A DNA stretch of 64,000 nt from Streptantibioticus cattleyicolor NRRL 8057 = DSM 46488 (GTDB lineage: Bacteria > Actinomycetota > Actinomycetes > Streptomycetales > Streptomycetaceae). The position numbers and the translations under genes were made by a program. Positions 1 through 9,575 of the stretch are shown here, piece by piece. The stretch is taken from the NCBI RefSeq assembly GCF_000240165.1, contig NC_017586.1, positions 4,154,001 to 4,218,000 on the forward strand, read 5' to 3'. The first letter of the stretch is position 1. Each line of letters opens with the position of its first letter. Below the pieces are notes generated by a model. It saw only the letters and a program-made list of their open reading frames with translations. It searched no databases and was not told where the DNA came from.

Positions 1-1
1 C

Positions 2-232
2 GGCCAACTCACCGAGACCGCCCGCCCGTCGGACTCGGCACACTGGTGGGGGACGTCCCGGTCGGCGGAGTTCACCGCCCACATCACCGACGTCGGCGTG
101 CTGTGCCGGCTGGTCGCCGCCGCCCACCGGGAACCGTGCCGCTGGTGCGGCCTGGAACTCCTCGGCGACCGCTGCGCGTTCTGCGCCACCGGCAACCTCC
201 CGCTGCCGCGCCGGACCGCCCCCGCCACCTGA
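2..232 (+). CDS. C-terminal fragment of a zinc-ribbon-like protein (partial)
   Basis: An open frame runs in from the left edge and stops at TGA 230-232, leaving 76 residues. The visible part has two CxxC pairs (fragment residues 46/49 and 58/61, in the context CRWC then CAFC), typical of a small zinc ribbon. The rest of the gene lies outside the window, so no family can be named. It ends 46 bases before the CpaB-like gene and points the same way, so it may be the gene just before, or part of, the Tad pilus operon. Confidence 0.6.
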   Translation, partial: GQLTETARPSDSAHWWGTSRSAEFTAHITDVGVLCRLVAAAHREPCRWCGLELLGDRCAFCATGNLPLPRRTAPAT

Positions 233-278
233 CCGGCGTCCCGCCGCCCCCCGTCCGCCTCGACCGAAAGCCCTCCGG

Positions 279-992
279 ATGAACTCACGTCAGCGACGCG
301 GTGCGATCCTCCTGGTGTTCTCCGCGCTCTGTGCGCTCGCCGCCTTCCTCGGCGTGCTCGCCTTCGTCGACGACGTGGACGCCAAGGTGGGCCCGCAGGT
401 CACCGCCTACCAGGCCAAGGAGGACATCGCCGCCTACCGGACGCTCGACCCCGGCCAGTTCACCACCGTCGCCATGCCGCGCCGCTGGCTGCCGGCCACC
501 GCCGTCACCGACCTGCGCCGGGTGACCGGACGCATCGCCGCCGTCCCGTTGCGCAAGGGCTCGCTCCTCCAGGCCGACATGGTCGCCGACCAACCCGCGC
601 TCGCCCCCGGACAACAGGAGCTGGCCATCATGATCGACGCCGCCACCGGCGTCCCCGGCGAGATCCACCCCGGCGACAGCGTCAACATCTACGCCACCTT
701 CCCCGGCAACCAGCAGCAGGGCGGCAGGAACGAGTCCCGCATCATCGTCACCGGCGCCCGGGTGCTCAAGATCGGACGGCAGACCCCGATCAGCCAGACC
801 AGCGACCAGACCGACGCCCGGGCCACCCGGCAGGCGGTGCCCGTCGCCTTCGCGCTGACCACCCTGGACGCCCAACGCGTCGCCTACGCCGAGTCGTTCG
901 CCACCCACGTCCGCCTCGCGCTGACCGCCCCCGGCAGCCCCGCGCCGGTGCCCTCCGCGGAGCGCACCTACACCCTCGAAGGCGACCGGTGA
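279..992 (+). CDS. cpaB: CpaB/RcpC-like Flp pilus assembly protein (SAF domain)
   Basis: 237 aa. One N-terminal membrane anchor (about residues 9-30) is followed by a SAF-type domain (about 38-105) and an RcpC/CpaB domain with the pattern PGEIHPGDSVNIYATF. CpaB proteins sit outside the membrane and help assemble Flp/Tad pili. In a Gram-positive there is no outer-membrane secretin, so its partner here is unclear. It starts with ATG directly after the preceding gene and lies 7 bases before the TadZ-like ATPase, consistent with one operon. The family call rests on domain layout and context. Confidence 0.8.
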   Translation: MNSRQRRGAILLVFSALCALAAFLGVLAFVDDVDAKVGPQVTAYQAKEDIAAYRTLDPGQFTTVAMPRRWLPATAVTDLRRVTGRIAAVPLRKGSLLQADMVADQPALAPGQQELAIMIDAATGVPGEIHPGDSVNIYATFPGNQQQGGRNESRIIVTGARVLKIGRQTPISQTSDQTDARATRQAVPVAFALTTLDAQRVAYAESFATHVRLALTAPGSPAPVPSAERTYTLEGDR

Positions 993-999
993 GGACGGC

Positions 1000-2181
1000 A
1001 TGACCATCCGCATCCTGCCCGCCGTCGCCGACCCGGAGGCCGCCCGCGCCGTCGCCGCGCTCACCGGCCGCCTCCCGGAGGCCGAACCCGCCGCGCCCGC
1101 CGCCGACTCCACCACCCTTCTCGACACCCTCGGCCGCCTCGCCGCCCAGGGCGTCGACCACCTCCCCGAGGTCGTCGTCGTCCACCAGGCCATCGGACCG
1201 CTGCCCGCGCTCGAACTCGTCCGCGAGGTGGCGCTGCGCCACCCGGCGGTCGGCGTGGTGCTGCTCACCGCCGACCAGGGGCCCGCCGCGTACTCCGCCG
1301 CGATGGACGCCGGCGCCCGGGGCGTGGCCGGCCTCCCGCTCTCCCAGGCCGAACTCGACCACCGGGTACGGGCCGCCGCCGCCTGGGCCACCGGGGTCCG
1401 CCGCCACCTCGGCGCCGGCGACGGGGCGACCGCCGGACCCGGCGGCACCGTGGTCACCGTCAGCGGTGCCAAGGGCGGCGTCGGCGCCACCACCGCCGCC
1501 GTCCAACTCGCCCTCGCCGCCCGGGCCGCCGGCCACCCCACCGCCCTGGCCGACATGGACCTCCAGACCGGGGACGTCGCCTCCTACCTCGACGTACGCT
1601 TCCGCCGCTCCATCGCCGACCTCGCCGGGATCGCCGACCTCTCCCCGCGCGTGCTGGACGACGCCATGTTCCGCCACGACAGCGGCCTCGCCCTGCTGCT
1701 CTGCCCGGCCGAGGGCGAACAGGGCGAGACCGTCACCGACCGGGCCGCCCGGCAGATCGTCACCGCGCTGCGCGCCCGCTACGACACCGTGGTGATCGAC
1801 TGCGGCAGCCAGCTCACCGGCGCCGGAGCCGTCGCCGTCGAAATGGCCGACACCGCGCTGCTGGTCACCACCCCCGACGTGGTCGCGGTACGGGCCGCCA
1901 AACGCACCGTACGGCTGTGGGACCGGCTGCGGATCCGCAAGCCCCAGGAGACCGTGACGGTGGTCAACCGCCACACCCGGCACACCGAGATCCAGCCCGC
2001 GCTGATCGAACGCATCACCGGCACCCGGGTCGCCCGCACCGCCGTACCCGCCGGCTACAAGGAACTCCAGCCCTGCGCCGACAGCGGCCGGATGCACGAA
2101 CTCGACCCACGCGGCGCCGTCCGCCAGGCCCTGTGGTCCCTGGCCGCCGAAACCGGCCTCGTCCCCACGGACCCCCGATGA
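1000..2181 (+). CDS. tadZ: TadZ/CpaE-like pilus localisation ATPase
   Basis: 393 aa. The N-terminal third resembles a response-regulator receiver fold without a clear phosphorylation site. Residues about 150 onward form a MinD/ParA-type ATPase with a deviant Walker A (KGGVGATT, near residue 157) and DMDLQTGDV, the usual switch region. TadZ proteins place the Tad secretion machine in the cell. The RBS is GAGG just before ATG 1000. The stop overlaps the next start by 4 bases (ATGA at 2178-2181), implying translational coupling. Confidence 0.85.
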   Translation: MTIRILPAVADPEAARAVAALTGRLPEAEPAAPAADSTTLLDTLGRLAAQGVDHLPEVVVVHQAIGPLPALELVREVALRHPAVGVVLLTADQGPAAYSAAMDAGARGVAGLPLSQAELDHRVRAAAAWATGVRRHLGAGDGATAGPGGTVVTVSGAKGGVGATTAAVQLALAARAAGHPTALADMDLQTGDVASYLDVRFRRSIADLAGIADLSPRVLDDAMFRHDSGLALLLCPAEGEQGETVTDRAARQIVTALRARYDTVVIDCGSQLTGAGAVAVEMADTALLVTTPDVVAVRAAKRTVRLWDRLRIRKPQETVTVVNRHTRHTEIQPALIERITGTRVARTAVPAGYKELQPCADSGRMHELDPRGAVRQALWSLAAETGLVPTDPR

Positions 2182-2570
2182 CCGGCGAGGACCGCACGGC
2201 GCCACGGACGACGGCGCGCCGTACGCCGCGGGACTCCGGGCAGATCAGCGTCGAGCTGCTCGGGATCGCGCCGTTGATCCTGCTGGTGCTGCTGCTGGTG
2301 TGGCAGTTCGTGCTGGTCGGGTACACGTGGACGCTGGCCGGGGAGGCGGCGGACCGGGCGGCGCGGGTGGCGGCGGTGGGCGGGGACGCGGAGGGGGCGG
2401 CGCGGGAGGCGTTGCCGGGGGCGTGGGCGAGGGGAGCGCGGGTCGGGGTGGGCGGGGACGGGGAGTTGGTGCGGGCGGACGTGGCGGTACCGGTGCCGGT
2501 GCTGCTGCCGGGGCTGGGCGCGCTGTTCACCGTGCACGGCACGGCCGGCGCGGCCAGGGAGCGGCCGTGA
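2178..2570 (+). CDS. tadE: TadE-like pseudopilin
   Basis: 130 aa. The start is ATG 2178, overlapping the tadZ stop. Residues 21-26 read GQISVE: a glycine followed by four residues and glutamate, the prepilin peptidase signature, directly before a hydrophobic helix (about 27-48). TadE proteins are minor pilins or assembly factors of Flp pili. The product should be processed by the A24 peptidase encoded at 11634. Codons turn very rich in GGG/GCG here, but the frame is supported by the signature and by both coupled neighbours. Confidence 0.82.
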   Translation: MTGEDRTAPRTTARRTPRDSGQISVELLGIAPLILLVLLLVWQFVLVGYTWTLAGEAADRAARVAAVGGDAEGAAREALPGAWARGARVGVGGDGELVRADVAVPVPVLLPGLGALFTVHGTAGAARERP

Positions 2571-2899
2571 GGGGGCCGGGCCGCCGGGACCGGGGCTCCG
2601 CCTCGGTGGAGTTCCTCGGCTTCCTGCCCGTCCTGCTGCTGGTCGCCCTCGCCGGCGTGCAGCTCGGCCTCGCCGCGTACACCGCCGCGCAGGCCGGCAC
2701 CGCCGCCCGCGCGGCGGCCCGCACCGGCGACCCCGGCGCCGCCCGCGCCGCGGTCAGCGGCTGGCTCTCCCCCCAGGTCCGCGCCGACTACGGCGACGGC
2801 TGGGTCCGCATGACGGTCACCGTGCCGGTGCCCTCCGTCCTGCCCGGCATCCGCTTCGTCGACCCGGTGACGCGCAGCGCCACCATGCCCAGGGACTGA
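2567..2899 (+). CDS. Second TadE-like pseudopilin
   Basis: 110 aa from GTG 2567, coupled to the upstream gene by a GTGA overlap. Residues 10-15 read GSASVE (G then E at +5), followed by a hydrophobic helix, again the type IV prepilin processing signature. The C-terminal part has the VTVPVPSVLPG stretch common in Streptomyces TadE-like proteins and also present in its neighbour (VPVPVLLPG), so the two probably arose by duplication. Its role is taken from the family: a minor subunit of the Flp pilus. Confidence 0.8.
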   Translation: MRGPGRRDRGSASVEFLGFLPVLLLVALAGVQLGLAAYTAAQAGTAARAAARTGDPGAARAAVSGWLSPQVRADYGDGWVRMTVTVPVPSVLPGIRFVDPVTRSATMPRD

Positions 2900-2904
2900 T
2901 CGCC

Positions 2905-4245
2905 ATGAGCAGCCTGCGAGCCCGCATCGCCGCCCCCGAGGAGACCTCCGGGCACCACCAGGAGACCCGGCTGGTCGCCGCCTACCGGGCCAAACTCCTG
3001 GAGGAGATCGACCTCGCCGAGATGTCCGCGCTGGCCATGGCCGACCGCCGGGCCCGGCTGGAACGCGTCCTGGGCCACCTCATCAGCCGCGAGGGCCCGG
3101 TGCTCTCCACCCGCGAACGCGACCGGCTGATCCGCCGCGTGGTCGACGAGGCGCTCGGCCTGGGCGTCCTCGAACCGCTGCTGGAGGACGCCTCGGTCAC
3201 CGAGATCATGGTCAACGGCCCCGACCACGTCTACGTGGAACGGGCCGGCCGGGTCGAGCAGGTGGCCGTCCGCTTCGCCAGCGACGAGCAGCTGATGCAG
3301 ACCATCGAACGCATCGTCTCCGCCGTCAACCGCCGGGTGGACGAGTCCACGCCCATGGTCGACGCGCGGCTGCCCACCGGCGAACGCGTCAACGTGATCA
3401 TCCCGCCGCTGGCGCTCACCGGACCCACCCTCACCATCCGCCGCTTCCCGCGCACCTACACCCTCGGCGAGCTGCTGGAACTGCGCTCGCTCGACGAGCA
3501 CACCGTGATGCTGCTGGCCGCGATGGTGCGCGCCCGGTTCAACGTGATCGTCTCCGGGGCCACCGGATCCGGCAAGACCACGCTGCTCAACGCGCTGTCC
3601 GGACTGATCCCCGAGGGCGAGCGGATCATCACCGTGGAGGACGCCGCCGAACTCCAGCTCCAGCAGGAACACGTCGTCCGGCTGGAGACCCGGCCGCCCA
3701 ACATCGAGGGCAAGGGCCGGATCACCGTACGCGACCTGGTCCGCAACTGCCTGCGGATGCGCCCGGACCGGATCATCGTCGGCGAGGTACGCGGCGGCGA
3801 GACCCTCGACATGCTCCAGGCGATGTCCACCGGCCACGACGGCTCCCTCGCCACCGTGCACGCCAACTCCGCCGAGGACGCGCTGACCCGGTTGCAGACC
3901 CTGGCCTCGATGAGCGAGGTACGGGTGCCCTTCGAGGCGCTGCACGACCAGATCAACAGCGCGGTCGACGTCATCGTGCAACTGGCCCGCGGCGCCGACG
4001 GGGCCCGCCGGGTCGGGGAGGTCGCGGTGCTCTCCTCACGCGGCCGGGAACCCTTCCGGCTCGCCACGGTCAGCCGCTTCCGGCCCGCCCCGGCCGGGGC
4101 CGACGGCACGGTGCCCGGCGCCTTCGAACACCACCGGCTGCCCCGCCGGACCGCCGAACGGCTCGCGCTGGCCGGCGAATCCTTACCGGCCGCCTTCGGG
4201 GTGGCCGCCGACGACCACCTCCTCATCTCGCGAAAGGCCGAATGA
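2905..4245 (+). CDS. tadA: TadA/CpaF pilus secretion ATPase
   Basis: 446 aa hexameric type II/IV secretion ATPase. Walker A is GATGSGKT (about residues 218-225). The Walker B-like segment is [14 protein letters not shown] (about 287-300), followed by the conserved [14 protein letters not shown] box. TadA powers Flp pilus extension and retraction through TadB/TadC. ATG 2905 follows the previous stop by 5 bases. The stop overlaps tadB (ATGA at 4242). Confidence 0.93.
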   Translation: MSSLRARIAAPEETSGHHQETRLVAAYRAKLLEEIDLAEMSALAMADRRARLERVLGHLISREGPVLSTRERDRLIRRVVDEALGLGVLEPLLEDASVTEIMVNGPDHVYVERAGRVEQVAVRFASDEQLMQTIERIVSAVNRRVDESTPMVDARLPTGERVNVIIPPLALTGPTLTIRRFPRTYTLGELLELRSLDEHTVMLLAAMVRARFNVIVSGATGSGKTTLLNALSGLIPEGERIITVEDAAELQLQQEHVVRLETRPPNIEGKGRITVRDLVRNCLRMRPDRIIVGEVRGGETLDMLQAMSTGHDGSLATVHANSAEDALTRLQTLASMSEVRVPFEALHDQINSAVDVIVQLARGADGARRVGEVAVLSSRGREPFRLATVSRFRPAPAGADGTVPGAFEHHRLPRRTAERLALAGESLPAAFGVAADDHLLISRKAE

Positions 4246-5189
4246 CCATGGAGACGACGGGCTGGGCAGCACTCGGCGCCACCCTGGCCGCCGGTGTCCT
4301 CGCCATCGCCGGGCTGCGTACCTGGACCACCGGCCGGGCCCGCCGGCGCGAGCTGCTGGAACGGCTGGCCGACACCGCCGCCCCGGCCGGGCCGCCCGGC
4401 CGCCGGGCCCGGTTCGCCCGTACCGGCGCCGCGGTGCGCCGCACCCGGGCCGGGCGGGCGCTGGAGCGGCGGCTGGCCGCCACCGGACTGACCGTCACCG
4501 TGGGCGAGTTCACCGTGGCGGTGGCCGCGGCGGTGACCGGGACCTGGGTGGTGGCGGCCACCGCGCTCGCCCCGTTCTTCGGCCCGCTCGCCGCCCTGGC
4601 GGCCCTGTGGTCGGCGCACGCCTTCCTCAACTGGCGGCGGCAGAAGCGCATCGAGCGCTTCATCGGCCAACTCCCCGAACTCTCCCGGCTGCTGGCCAAC
4701 GGCTCCTCGGCGGGGCTGGCGCTGCGCACCGCGATCGGCATGGCCGCCGAGGAGATGGAGGCGCCGGCCGGCGAGGAACTGGCCAAGGTCGCCGACGCGC
4801 TCGCCCTCGGCCACCCGCTGGAGGACGCCCTCACCGAGCTGAAGGAACGGCTGCCCTCCCGTGAACTGGCCGTCCTGGTCACCACGTTGATCCTGGCCGG
4901 GCGGACCGGCGGCACCCTGGTGGAATCGCTGCGCAACCTCACCGAGACCCTGGAGGAACGCAAGGAGACCCGCCGCGAGGTGCGCACCACCCTCTCCCAG
5001 GTCACCGTCACCGCCTACGCCGTCCCCGCGATCGGCGTCGGCGCCCTGCTGCTGCTCGACAAGATGGCCCCCGGCTCGCTGGAGACCATGACCGGGACCT
5101 TCCTCGGCCAGGCCGCCGTGGTGGTGGCGTTCGCGCTCTACGGGGTGGGCTTCGTGCTGATCCGCCGGATGGCGAGGATCGATGTCTGA
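4242..5189 (+). CDS. tadB: TadB inner-membrane pilus assembly protein
   Basis: 315 aa. It has an N-terminal membrane helix, a pair of helices near residues 88-125, a T2SSF (GspF-like) cytoplasmic domain (about 140-270, including [13 protein letters not shown]) and two C-terminal helices. TadB forms the membrane platform with TadC and is driven by TadA. A second ATG lies 6 bases downstream; the upstream ATG is preferred because it overlaps the tadA stop. The gene overlaps tadC by 8 bases. Confidence 0.9.
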   Translation: MTMETTGWAALGATLAAGVLAIAGLRTWTTGRARRRELLERLADTAAPAGPPGRRARFARTGAAVRRTRAGRALERRLAATGLTVTVGEFTVAVAAAVTGTWVVAATALAPFFGPLAALAALWSAHAFLNWRRQKRIERFIGQLPELSRLLANGSSAGLALRTAIGMAAEEMEAPAGEELAKVADALALGHPLEDALTELKERLPSRELAVLVTTLILAGRTGGTLVESLRNLTETLEERKETRREVRTTLSQVTVTAYAVPAIGVGALLLLDKMAPGSLETMTGTFLGQAAVVVAFALYGVGFVLIRRMARIDV

Positions 5190-6084
5190 CCGCCCGATGG
5201 CGTTGCTGGTCGCGGCCCTGGCGGCGGTGGCGGTGGCCGGGGCCAGGGCCGGCCTCGCGCTGCTGCGCCGCCCGCCCCGGCTCCCCGCCGACCTCGCGGT
5301 CGCCCTGGAGGTCGGCGCCACCCGCACCACCCGGGTCGGCTCGCTGGTCGACCGGCTCGGCATGCGGTACGCGCCGCTGGTGCTGCGGGCGATGGGCCCG
5401 GCCCGGGTGGCGAAGGTACGCCGCCGGCTCGACCTGGCCGGCAACCCCGGCGGCCTGACCGTCGACCGCTACGCCGCCCGCCGCGCGGTCTACGGCGCCC
5501 TCGGCCTGACCGGCGCCGTGGTCTGCGCCGCACGCGGCCGGTTCCTCCTCGTCCCGCCGCTGCTCGCCTTCGCGCTGTGGTGGACGGACCTGGGCATCTG
5601 GCTGGCGGTCCGGCAGCGCAAGGAGGAGATCGAACGCACCCTCGCCGACTTCCTCGACGTCCTGGCGGTGGTGGTCGGCGCCGGACTCGGCTTCCGGCAG
5701 GCGCTCGAACGCGTCGCCGACAACCACCGGGGACCGTGGGCCGACGAGATCCGCATCACCCTGCGCCAACTCGACCTGGGCGTCGGCCGCCGCCAGGCCT
5801 TCGACGAACTGCGCCGGCGCAACGGCTCCGACCAGGTCGCCCAGTTCACCACCGCGTTGCAGCAGGGCGAGGAACTCGGCGCCCCGATCGCCGAGACGCT
5901 CATCCGGATCGCCAAGGACATGCGGCGCACCGACGCCCAGAACGCCCGCCGCCGGGCCGCCCGGGCGGTGCCCAGGTCCACCCTGGTGATCACCACGCTG
6001 ATGGTCCCGGCCACCATGATCCTGCTGCTCGCCGGGTTCTTCCTGGGCAACCACATCGGCTTCGGGCAGGTCATCGGCGAGTGA
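5182..6084 (+). CDS. tadC: TadC inner-membrane pilus assembly protein
   Basis: 300 aa. Same GspF-like layout as TadB: N-terminal helix, a helical pair around 100-140, a T2SSF domain (about 150-265, with [13 protein letters not shown] and [12 protein letters not shown]) and a C-terminal helix. It pairs with TadB as the platform of the Flp pilus machine. ATG 5182 lies inside the end of tadB. The stop overlaps the GTG of the histidine kinase gene, so the regulators are translationally coupled to the pilus genes. Confidence 0.88.
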   Translation: MSDRPMALLVAALAAVAVAGARAGLALLRRPPRLPADLAVALEVGATRTTRVGSLVDRLGMRYAPLVLRAMGPARVAKVRRRLDLAGNPGGLTVDRYAARRAVYGALGLTGAVVCAARGRFLLVPPLLAFALWWTDLGIWLAVRQRKEEIERTLADFLDVLAVVVGAGLGFRQALERVADNHRGPWADEIRITLRQLDLGVGRRQAFDELRRRNGSDQVAQFTTALQQGEELGAPIAETLIRIAKDMRRTDAQNARRRAARAVPRSTLVITTLMVPATMILLLAGFFLGNHIGFGQVIGE

Positions 6085-7313
6085 CGGATCCGGCCCGCGC
6101 GCTCGACGTCTCCGCCCTCCAGGCGCTGTGCCGCCAGGTGTTCGGGTTCCGCCTGGCGGTGCTCGCGCTCGCCTCGCCGGTGGCGCTGGTACGGGTCGGC
6201 CCGGGCGCCGCGGCCTGGGCCACCGGATCGGCGGTGGTCATCACCTTCATGGGCAGCTACCTGCTCTTCCGCGACTGGGAACGCTTCGGCCCGCTGCTGC
6301 TGCGCCACCCCGCGCTGCTCGCGGTGGACTCGCTCTTCGCCGCCGTGCTGCTCACCGCCGGCACCGTGCACAGCCCGCTGGCGTACGTGACGGTGTGCAC
6401 CCCGCTGCTGGCCGGGCTCGTGTACGGGCGGCGCGGGGCGCTGCTGTTCACCGCGTTGCAGATCGCGGTGCTCGGCGCCGTGGTGGCGCTGGACGGACCG
6501 GGCGGACGGCTGGACGGCGTGCTGCTGCTGCCCGGCTTCTGCGTGGTCGCCGGGGTCGCCGGGGTCACCCTGCGCCGGCTGATGCTGGGGTTCGGCGAGG
6601 CCACCCGGGCGCTCACCCGGACCCGGGCGCGGCTGGCGGCGGCCGAGGCGGTGGCCGCCGAACGGGCCCGGCTCGCCCGGGAGATGCACGACTCGGTGGC
6701 CAAGACGCTGCACGGGGTCACCCTGGCCGCCGAGGCGCTGGCCGCCTGCGCCGACCGGCTCGACCCCGCCGCCCTGCGCGACCGGGCCGACCTCGTGGCC
6801 CGTTCCGCCCGCCGCGCCGCCGACGAGTCCCGCGCGCTCCTGGCCGGACTGCGCCGCGATCCCGACGACGGCCCGCTGGAGCGCCGACTCGCCGGGGCGG
6901 TGGCCGAGTTCACCGACCGCGCCGGACTGCCCGTGGTCCTCGTCCCGCCTTCCGGTCCGTTGCCGGAGCTGCCCGCACCGGTCGTCCGCCATCTGGTCGC
7001 CATCGTCCGGGAGGCCCTGGAGAACGCCCACCGGCACGCCGGGGCCGGCCACGCCGAGGTGGCCGCCGCAGTGGTGGACGGCGCGGTGCGGATCACGGTG
7101 CGGGACGACGGGCGGGGGCTGCCCGCGCACGCCACCGTGGCCGACTGGCGGGCGCGGGGCCGCTTCGGGGTGGTCGGCATGGTCGAGCGGGCCGAAGCGG
7201 TGGGCGCCCGGATCACCATCGGCCCGGCCCGCGACCGGACCGGCACCGAGGTCCGCGTCGACCTGCCGGCCACCACCGCGTCCCGACCGTCACCCTCCCG
7301 GAGGTCCCCATGA
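6081..7313 (+). CDS. Membrane histidine kinase of the Tad locus
   Basis: 410 aa from GTG 6081, overlapping the tadC stop. About five or six hydrophobic segments fill residues 18-170. A HisKA_3-type H-box follows (REMHDSVAKTLHG, phospho-His near 203), then a HATPase with EALENAHRHAG (near 312) and DDGRGLP. This is the NarL/DesK-type architecture, partnering the LuxR-type regulator encoded next. Its location inside the pilus operon suggests it senses an envelope signal and controls pilus or developmental genes. The signal cannot be read from the sequence. Confidence 0.88.
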   Translation: MTDPARALDVSALQALCRQVFGFRLAVLALASPVALVRVGPGAAAWATGSAVVITFMGSYLLFRDWERFGPLLLRHPALLAVDSLFAAVLLTAGTVHSPLAYVTVCTPLLAGLVYGRRGALLFTALQIAVLGAVVALDGPGGRLDGVLLLPGFCVVAGVAGVTLRRLMLGFGEATRALTRTRARLAAAEAVAAERARLAREMHDSVAKTLHGVTLAAEALAACADRLDPAALRDRADLVARSARRAADESRALLAGLRRDPDDGPLERRLAGAVAEFTDRAGLPVVLVPPSGPLPELPAPVVRHLVAIVREALENAHRHAGAGHAEVAAAVVDGAVRITVRDDGRGLPAHATVADWRARGRFGVVGMVERAEAVGARITIGPARDRTGTEVRVDLPATTASRPSPSRRSP

Positions 7314-7969
7314 CGACGCCAGGCACCCTGCCCCGGCCGCTGCGGGTGGTCGTGGCCGACGACAACCCCGTGGTGCGGGCCGGACTCGGCGCGCTGCTCA
7401 CCGCCCGCCCCGGCATCGAGGTGGTCGCCGAGGCCGCCGACGGCCGCCAGGCGTACGAGGCCGCCGCCGCGCACCGGCCCGACCTGGTGCTGCTCGACGT
7501 CCGGATGCCCGGCACGGACGGGCTGGCCGCGCTGCCCGGGCTGGCCCGCATCGCCCCGGTGCTGATGCTCACCTGGCGCGGCGAGCCCGGCACCGTACGG
7601 GAGGCGATCCGGCGCGGCGCCGGCGGATACCTGGTGCATGGCGAGTTCACCGCCGACCAGTTGGTGGCCGCGGTGCGGGACACCTCCGCCGGGCGGGCGG
7701 CGCTGACCACGAGCGCGGCGACCGCGCTGCTGGCCGAGGTGCGCGGCGGGACCGGGGAGCCGGAGCCGGACCGGGCCCGGTTCCGGCTCAGCCGCCGCGA
7801 GGCGGAGGTGATGGAGCTGATCGCCGGCGGCCTGAACAACCGGCAGATCGCCGCCGCCTGCTTCATCAGCGAGAAGACCGTCAAGAACCACGTCAACCGG
7901 ATCTTCGGCAAGCTGCACGCGGACAGCCGCAGCCAGGCCGTCGCCCGCTGGCTGGGCACCGCCCGCTGA
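7310..7969 (+). CDS. LuxR-type response regulator of the Tad locus
   Basis: 219 aa from ATG 7310, with GGAGG ten bases upstream and a 4-base overlap with the kinase stop. The receiver domain has the acidic pair ADDN near the start and phospho-Asp63 in LLDVRMPG. A LuxR/GerE helix-turn-helix covers about 155-215 (LSRREAEVMELIAGGLNNRQIA and SEKTVKNHVNRIF). One oddity: the usual receiver Thr/Ser and Lys positions read LMLTWRGEPG and YLVHGE, so the switch residues look altered. The target is probably the pilin promoter between 7970 and 8080, by inference. Confidence 0.88.
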   Translation: MTTPGTLPRPLRVVVADDNPVVRAGLGALLTARPGIEVVAEAADGRQAYEAAAAHRPDLVLLDVRMPGTDGLAALPGLARIAPVLMLTWRGEPGTVREAIRRGAGGYLVHGEFTADQLVAAVRDTSAGRAALTTSAATALLAEVRGGTGEPEPDRARFRLSRREAEVMELIAGGLNNRQIAAACFISEKTVKNHVNRIFGKLHADSRSQAVARWLGTAR

Positions 7970-8080
7970 CCCCGACCGGCCCGCCTGGGCCCGCGATTGG
8001 GCCCCCGGGCCCTGTCCCGCGCCCGGCGCCGGGCCGTACCGTCCGGCCGTCGCCGCAGGCAGCCACGAGGAGGGGTTCCC

Positions 8081-8311
8081 GTGCCGAAGCGCTTCGCCGG
8101 CCAGGCCGCCACCACCGGCCACGGACGGCCGCGGGCCGCGGTCCGCCGCCTGGCCGCCCGCGCCGCCCGCCACGACCGGGGCCAGACGTCGGTGGAATAC
8201 CTGGGGATCATCGCGGTGGTGGTGCTCATCGTCGCCGCGATCGCCGGCACCGGCATCGGCCACCAGATCTACTCGGCCATCGTCGCCGAGATCGCCAAGG
8301 TCACCGGCTGA
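8081..8311 (+). CDS. flp: Flp-family major pilin
   Basis: 76 aa from GTG 8081 with a strong GAGGAGG RBS at about 8067. After a basic 33-residue leader comes Gly34-QTSVE: cleavage after Gly34 leaves Glu at +5, the type IV prepilin rule. A single hydrophobic helix and a short tail (ending KVTG) follow. The length after cleavage, about 42 residues, fits Flp pilins. The separate RBS and about 110 bases of upstream spacer suggest its own high-level expression, unlike the overlapping genes before it. Confidence 0.87.
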   Translation: MPKRFAGQAATTGHGRPRAAVRRLAARAARHDRGQTSVEYLGIIAVVVLIVAAIAGTGIGHQIYSAIVAEIAKVTG

Positions 8312-8316
8312 GCCCC

Positions 8317-8946
8317 GTGCGCCGTCGTCCCGGGCCGCGGTGGTACGCCGCGGTGCTCCGCCGGGCCGGCGACGACCGGGGGCAGGCGCTGCCGGTGTAC
8401 GTCACCGCCATCGGCGCGCTGCTCGTCCTGGCCTTCGCCTACGTCGCCGTCGGCCGGGCCGCCGTGGTCGCCGGCGGTGCCCGTACCGCGGCCGACGCCG
8501 CCGCCCTGGGCGCCGCCTCCGCCACCCGGGACCAACTGCGCGACGCCGTCGCGCGGATCGTGACGGGCGGCCACGGCGATCTCGGCGCCGTGCTGGACGG
8601 CCGGTGGCCCGGGCTCCCCGACCCGTGCGAGGCGGCCGGGGCGTTCGCCGGACGCAACGGCGCGCACCTGACCGCGTGCCAGGTGGACGGCGCCCGGTAC
8701 ACCGTCTCCGTCGAGACCGACGCGGACGTGGGGCACACCCTCGTCCCCGGCACCGAGGGCCACCGCGGACACGCCGGGGCCACCGCCGAACTCACGCCGC
8801 GCTGCGGTCTTTCGGCCACTTCGCCGGGGACGCCGGGGACGCCGGGGACGCTCCACTGCGACGGCGGCGACTTCCCGCTCGACCCGGCGCACCCGGGGAC
8901 GCTGCCGTCGGCGGCCGACCTGTTCGCCGTACGACTGATCCGCTGA
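8317..8946 (+). CDS. TadG-like pilus/envelope protein
   Basis: 209 aa from GTG 8317, 5 bases after the pilin stop. Residues 22-27 read GQALPV before a hydrophobic helix, then RTAADAAALGAA, the sequence usual in TadE/TadG-like Streptomyces proteins. The +5 glutamate of prepilins is replaced by valine, so peptidase cleavage may be lost and the helix kept as an anchor. The remaining 140 residues are extracellular with four cysteines. A short proline/glycine repeat (TPGTPGT) lies near residue 170. Confidence 0.72.
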   Translation: MRRRPGPRWYAAVLRRAGDDRGQALPVYVTAIGALLVLAFAYVAVGRAAVVAGGARTAADAAALGAASATRDQLRDAVARIVTGGHGDLGAVLDGRWPGLPDPCEAAGAFAGRNGAHLTACQVDGARYTVSVETDADVGHTLVPGTEGHRGHAGATAELTPRCGLSATSPGTPGTPGTLHCDGGDFPLDPAHPGTLPSAADLFAVRLIR

Positions 8947-8966
8947 CGACGACCGAGGGGCCGCAG

Positions 8967-9575
8967 ATGAGGATGGGGAGGACCCGGCGGACCGGCCGCG
9001 CCGGGGAGCGCCGGGCGGCGACCGTGGCGGTGTCCGCGGCGTTCACCGTGCTCGCCGTGGTCGCCTTCGCGGCGGTGGGGTGCGGCGGCCCGGCCGGCGG
9101 TTCCCCGGCGCCCCCGGGCACCTCCGCCCCGGCTCCCGGGTCCTCCGGCGCCCGGGGCACGGCCGCCGGGGGCCGGCAGCCGCTCGCCACCATCAAGGGC
9201 ACCGGCGGCGTGGTGGTCACCATCGACTCGGCCACCCGCGACCCCGGCGGCTTCGTCACCGTCACCGGCCAGGTGCGCAACACCGGCACCGAGCCGTTCA
9301 CCGGCACCTCGGCGTGGCGCGGCGACGAGGAGGAACTCCAGAAGAACGGCGGCTCGCTGGCGGGTGCCACCCTCGTCGACACACTCGGCCGCAAGCGGTA
9401 CTACGTGCTGCGGGACACCGAGGGGCGCTGCCTGTGCACCACCGGTCTGGACGTGATCCGGGCCGGGGCGAGCCTGCCGGTCTACGCGCAGTTCCCGGCG
9501 CCGCCGGCCACCACCACCCAGGTGGACTTCGACCTGCCGACGCTGCCGCCCGCCTCGATCGTGCTGGGCCGGTGA
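8967..9575 (+). CDS. Predicted lipoprotein of the Tad locus
   Basis: 202 aa. ATG 8967 has GAGGGG upstream. A basic N-terminus and hydrophobic stretch end in AAVGC, a plausible lipobox with Cys39, then a Gly/Pro/Ser-rich linker (about 40-70). The mature domain contains VTGQVRNTGTEPFTGTSAW and reads like an Ig-like or DUF4352-type extracellular fold; that is a guess. It is coupled to the OmpA-domain gene by a GTGA overlap, so both likely act outside the membrane with the pilus. Confidence 0.65.
   Translation: MRMGRTRRTGRAGERRAATVAVSAAFTVLAVVAFAAVGCGGPAGGSPAPPGTSAPAPGSSGARGTAAGGRQPLATIKGTGGVVVTIDSATRDPGGFVTVTGQVRNTGTEPFTGTSAWRGDEEELQKNGGSLAGATLVDTLGRKRYYVLRDTEGRCLCTTGLDVIRAGASLPVYAQFPAPPATTTQVDFDLPTLPPASIVLGR

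Noticed and set aside
285-1556. Long minus-strand frames opposite the Tad genes, and similar shadows elsewhere
   Set aside because: Low-complexity Arg/Gly/Ala translations without motifs, as expected from the antisense of high-GC genes.
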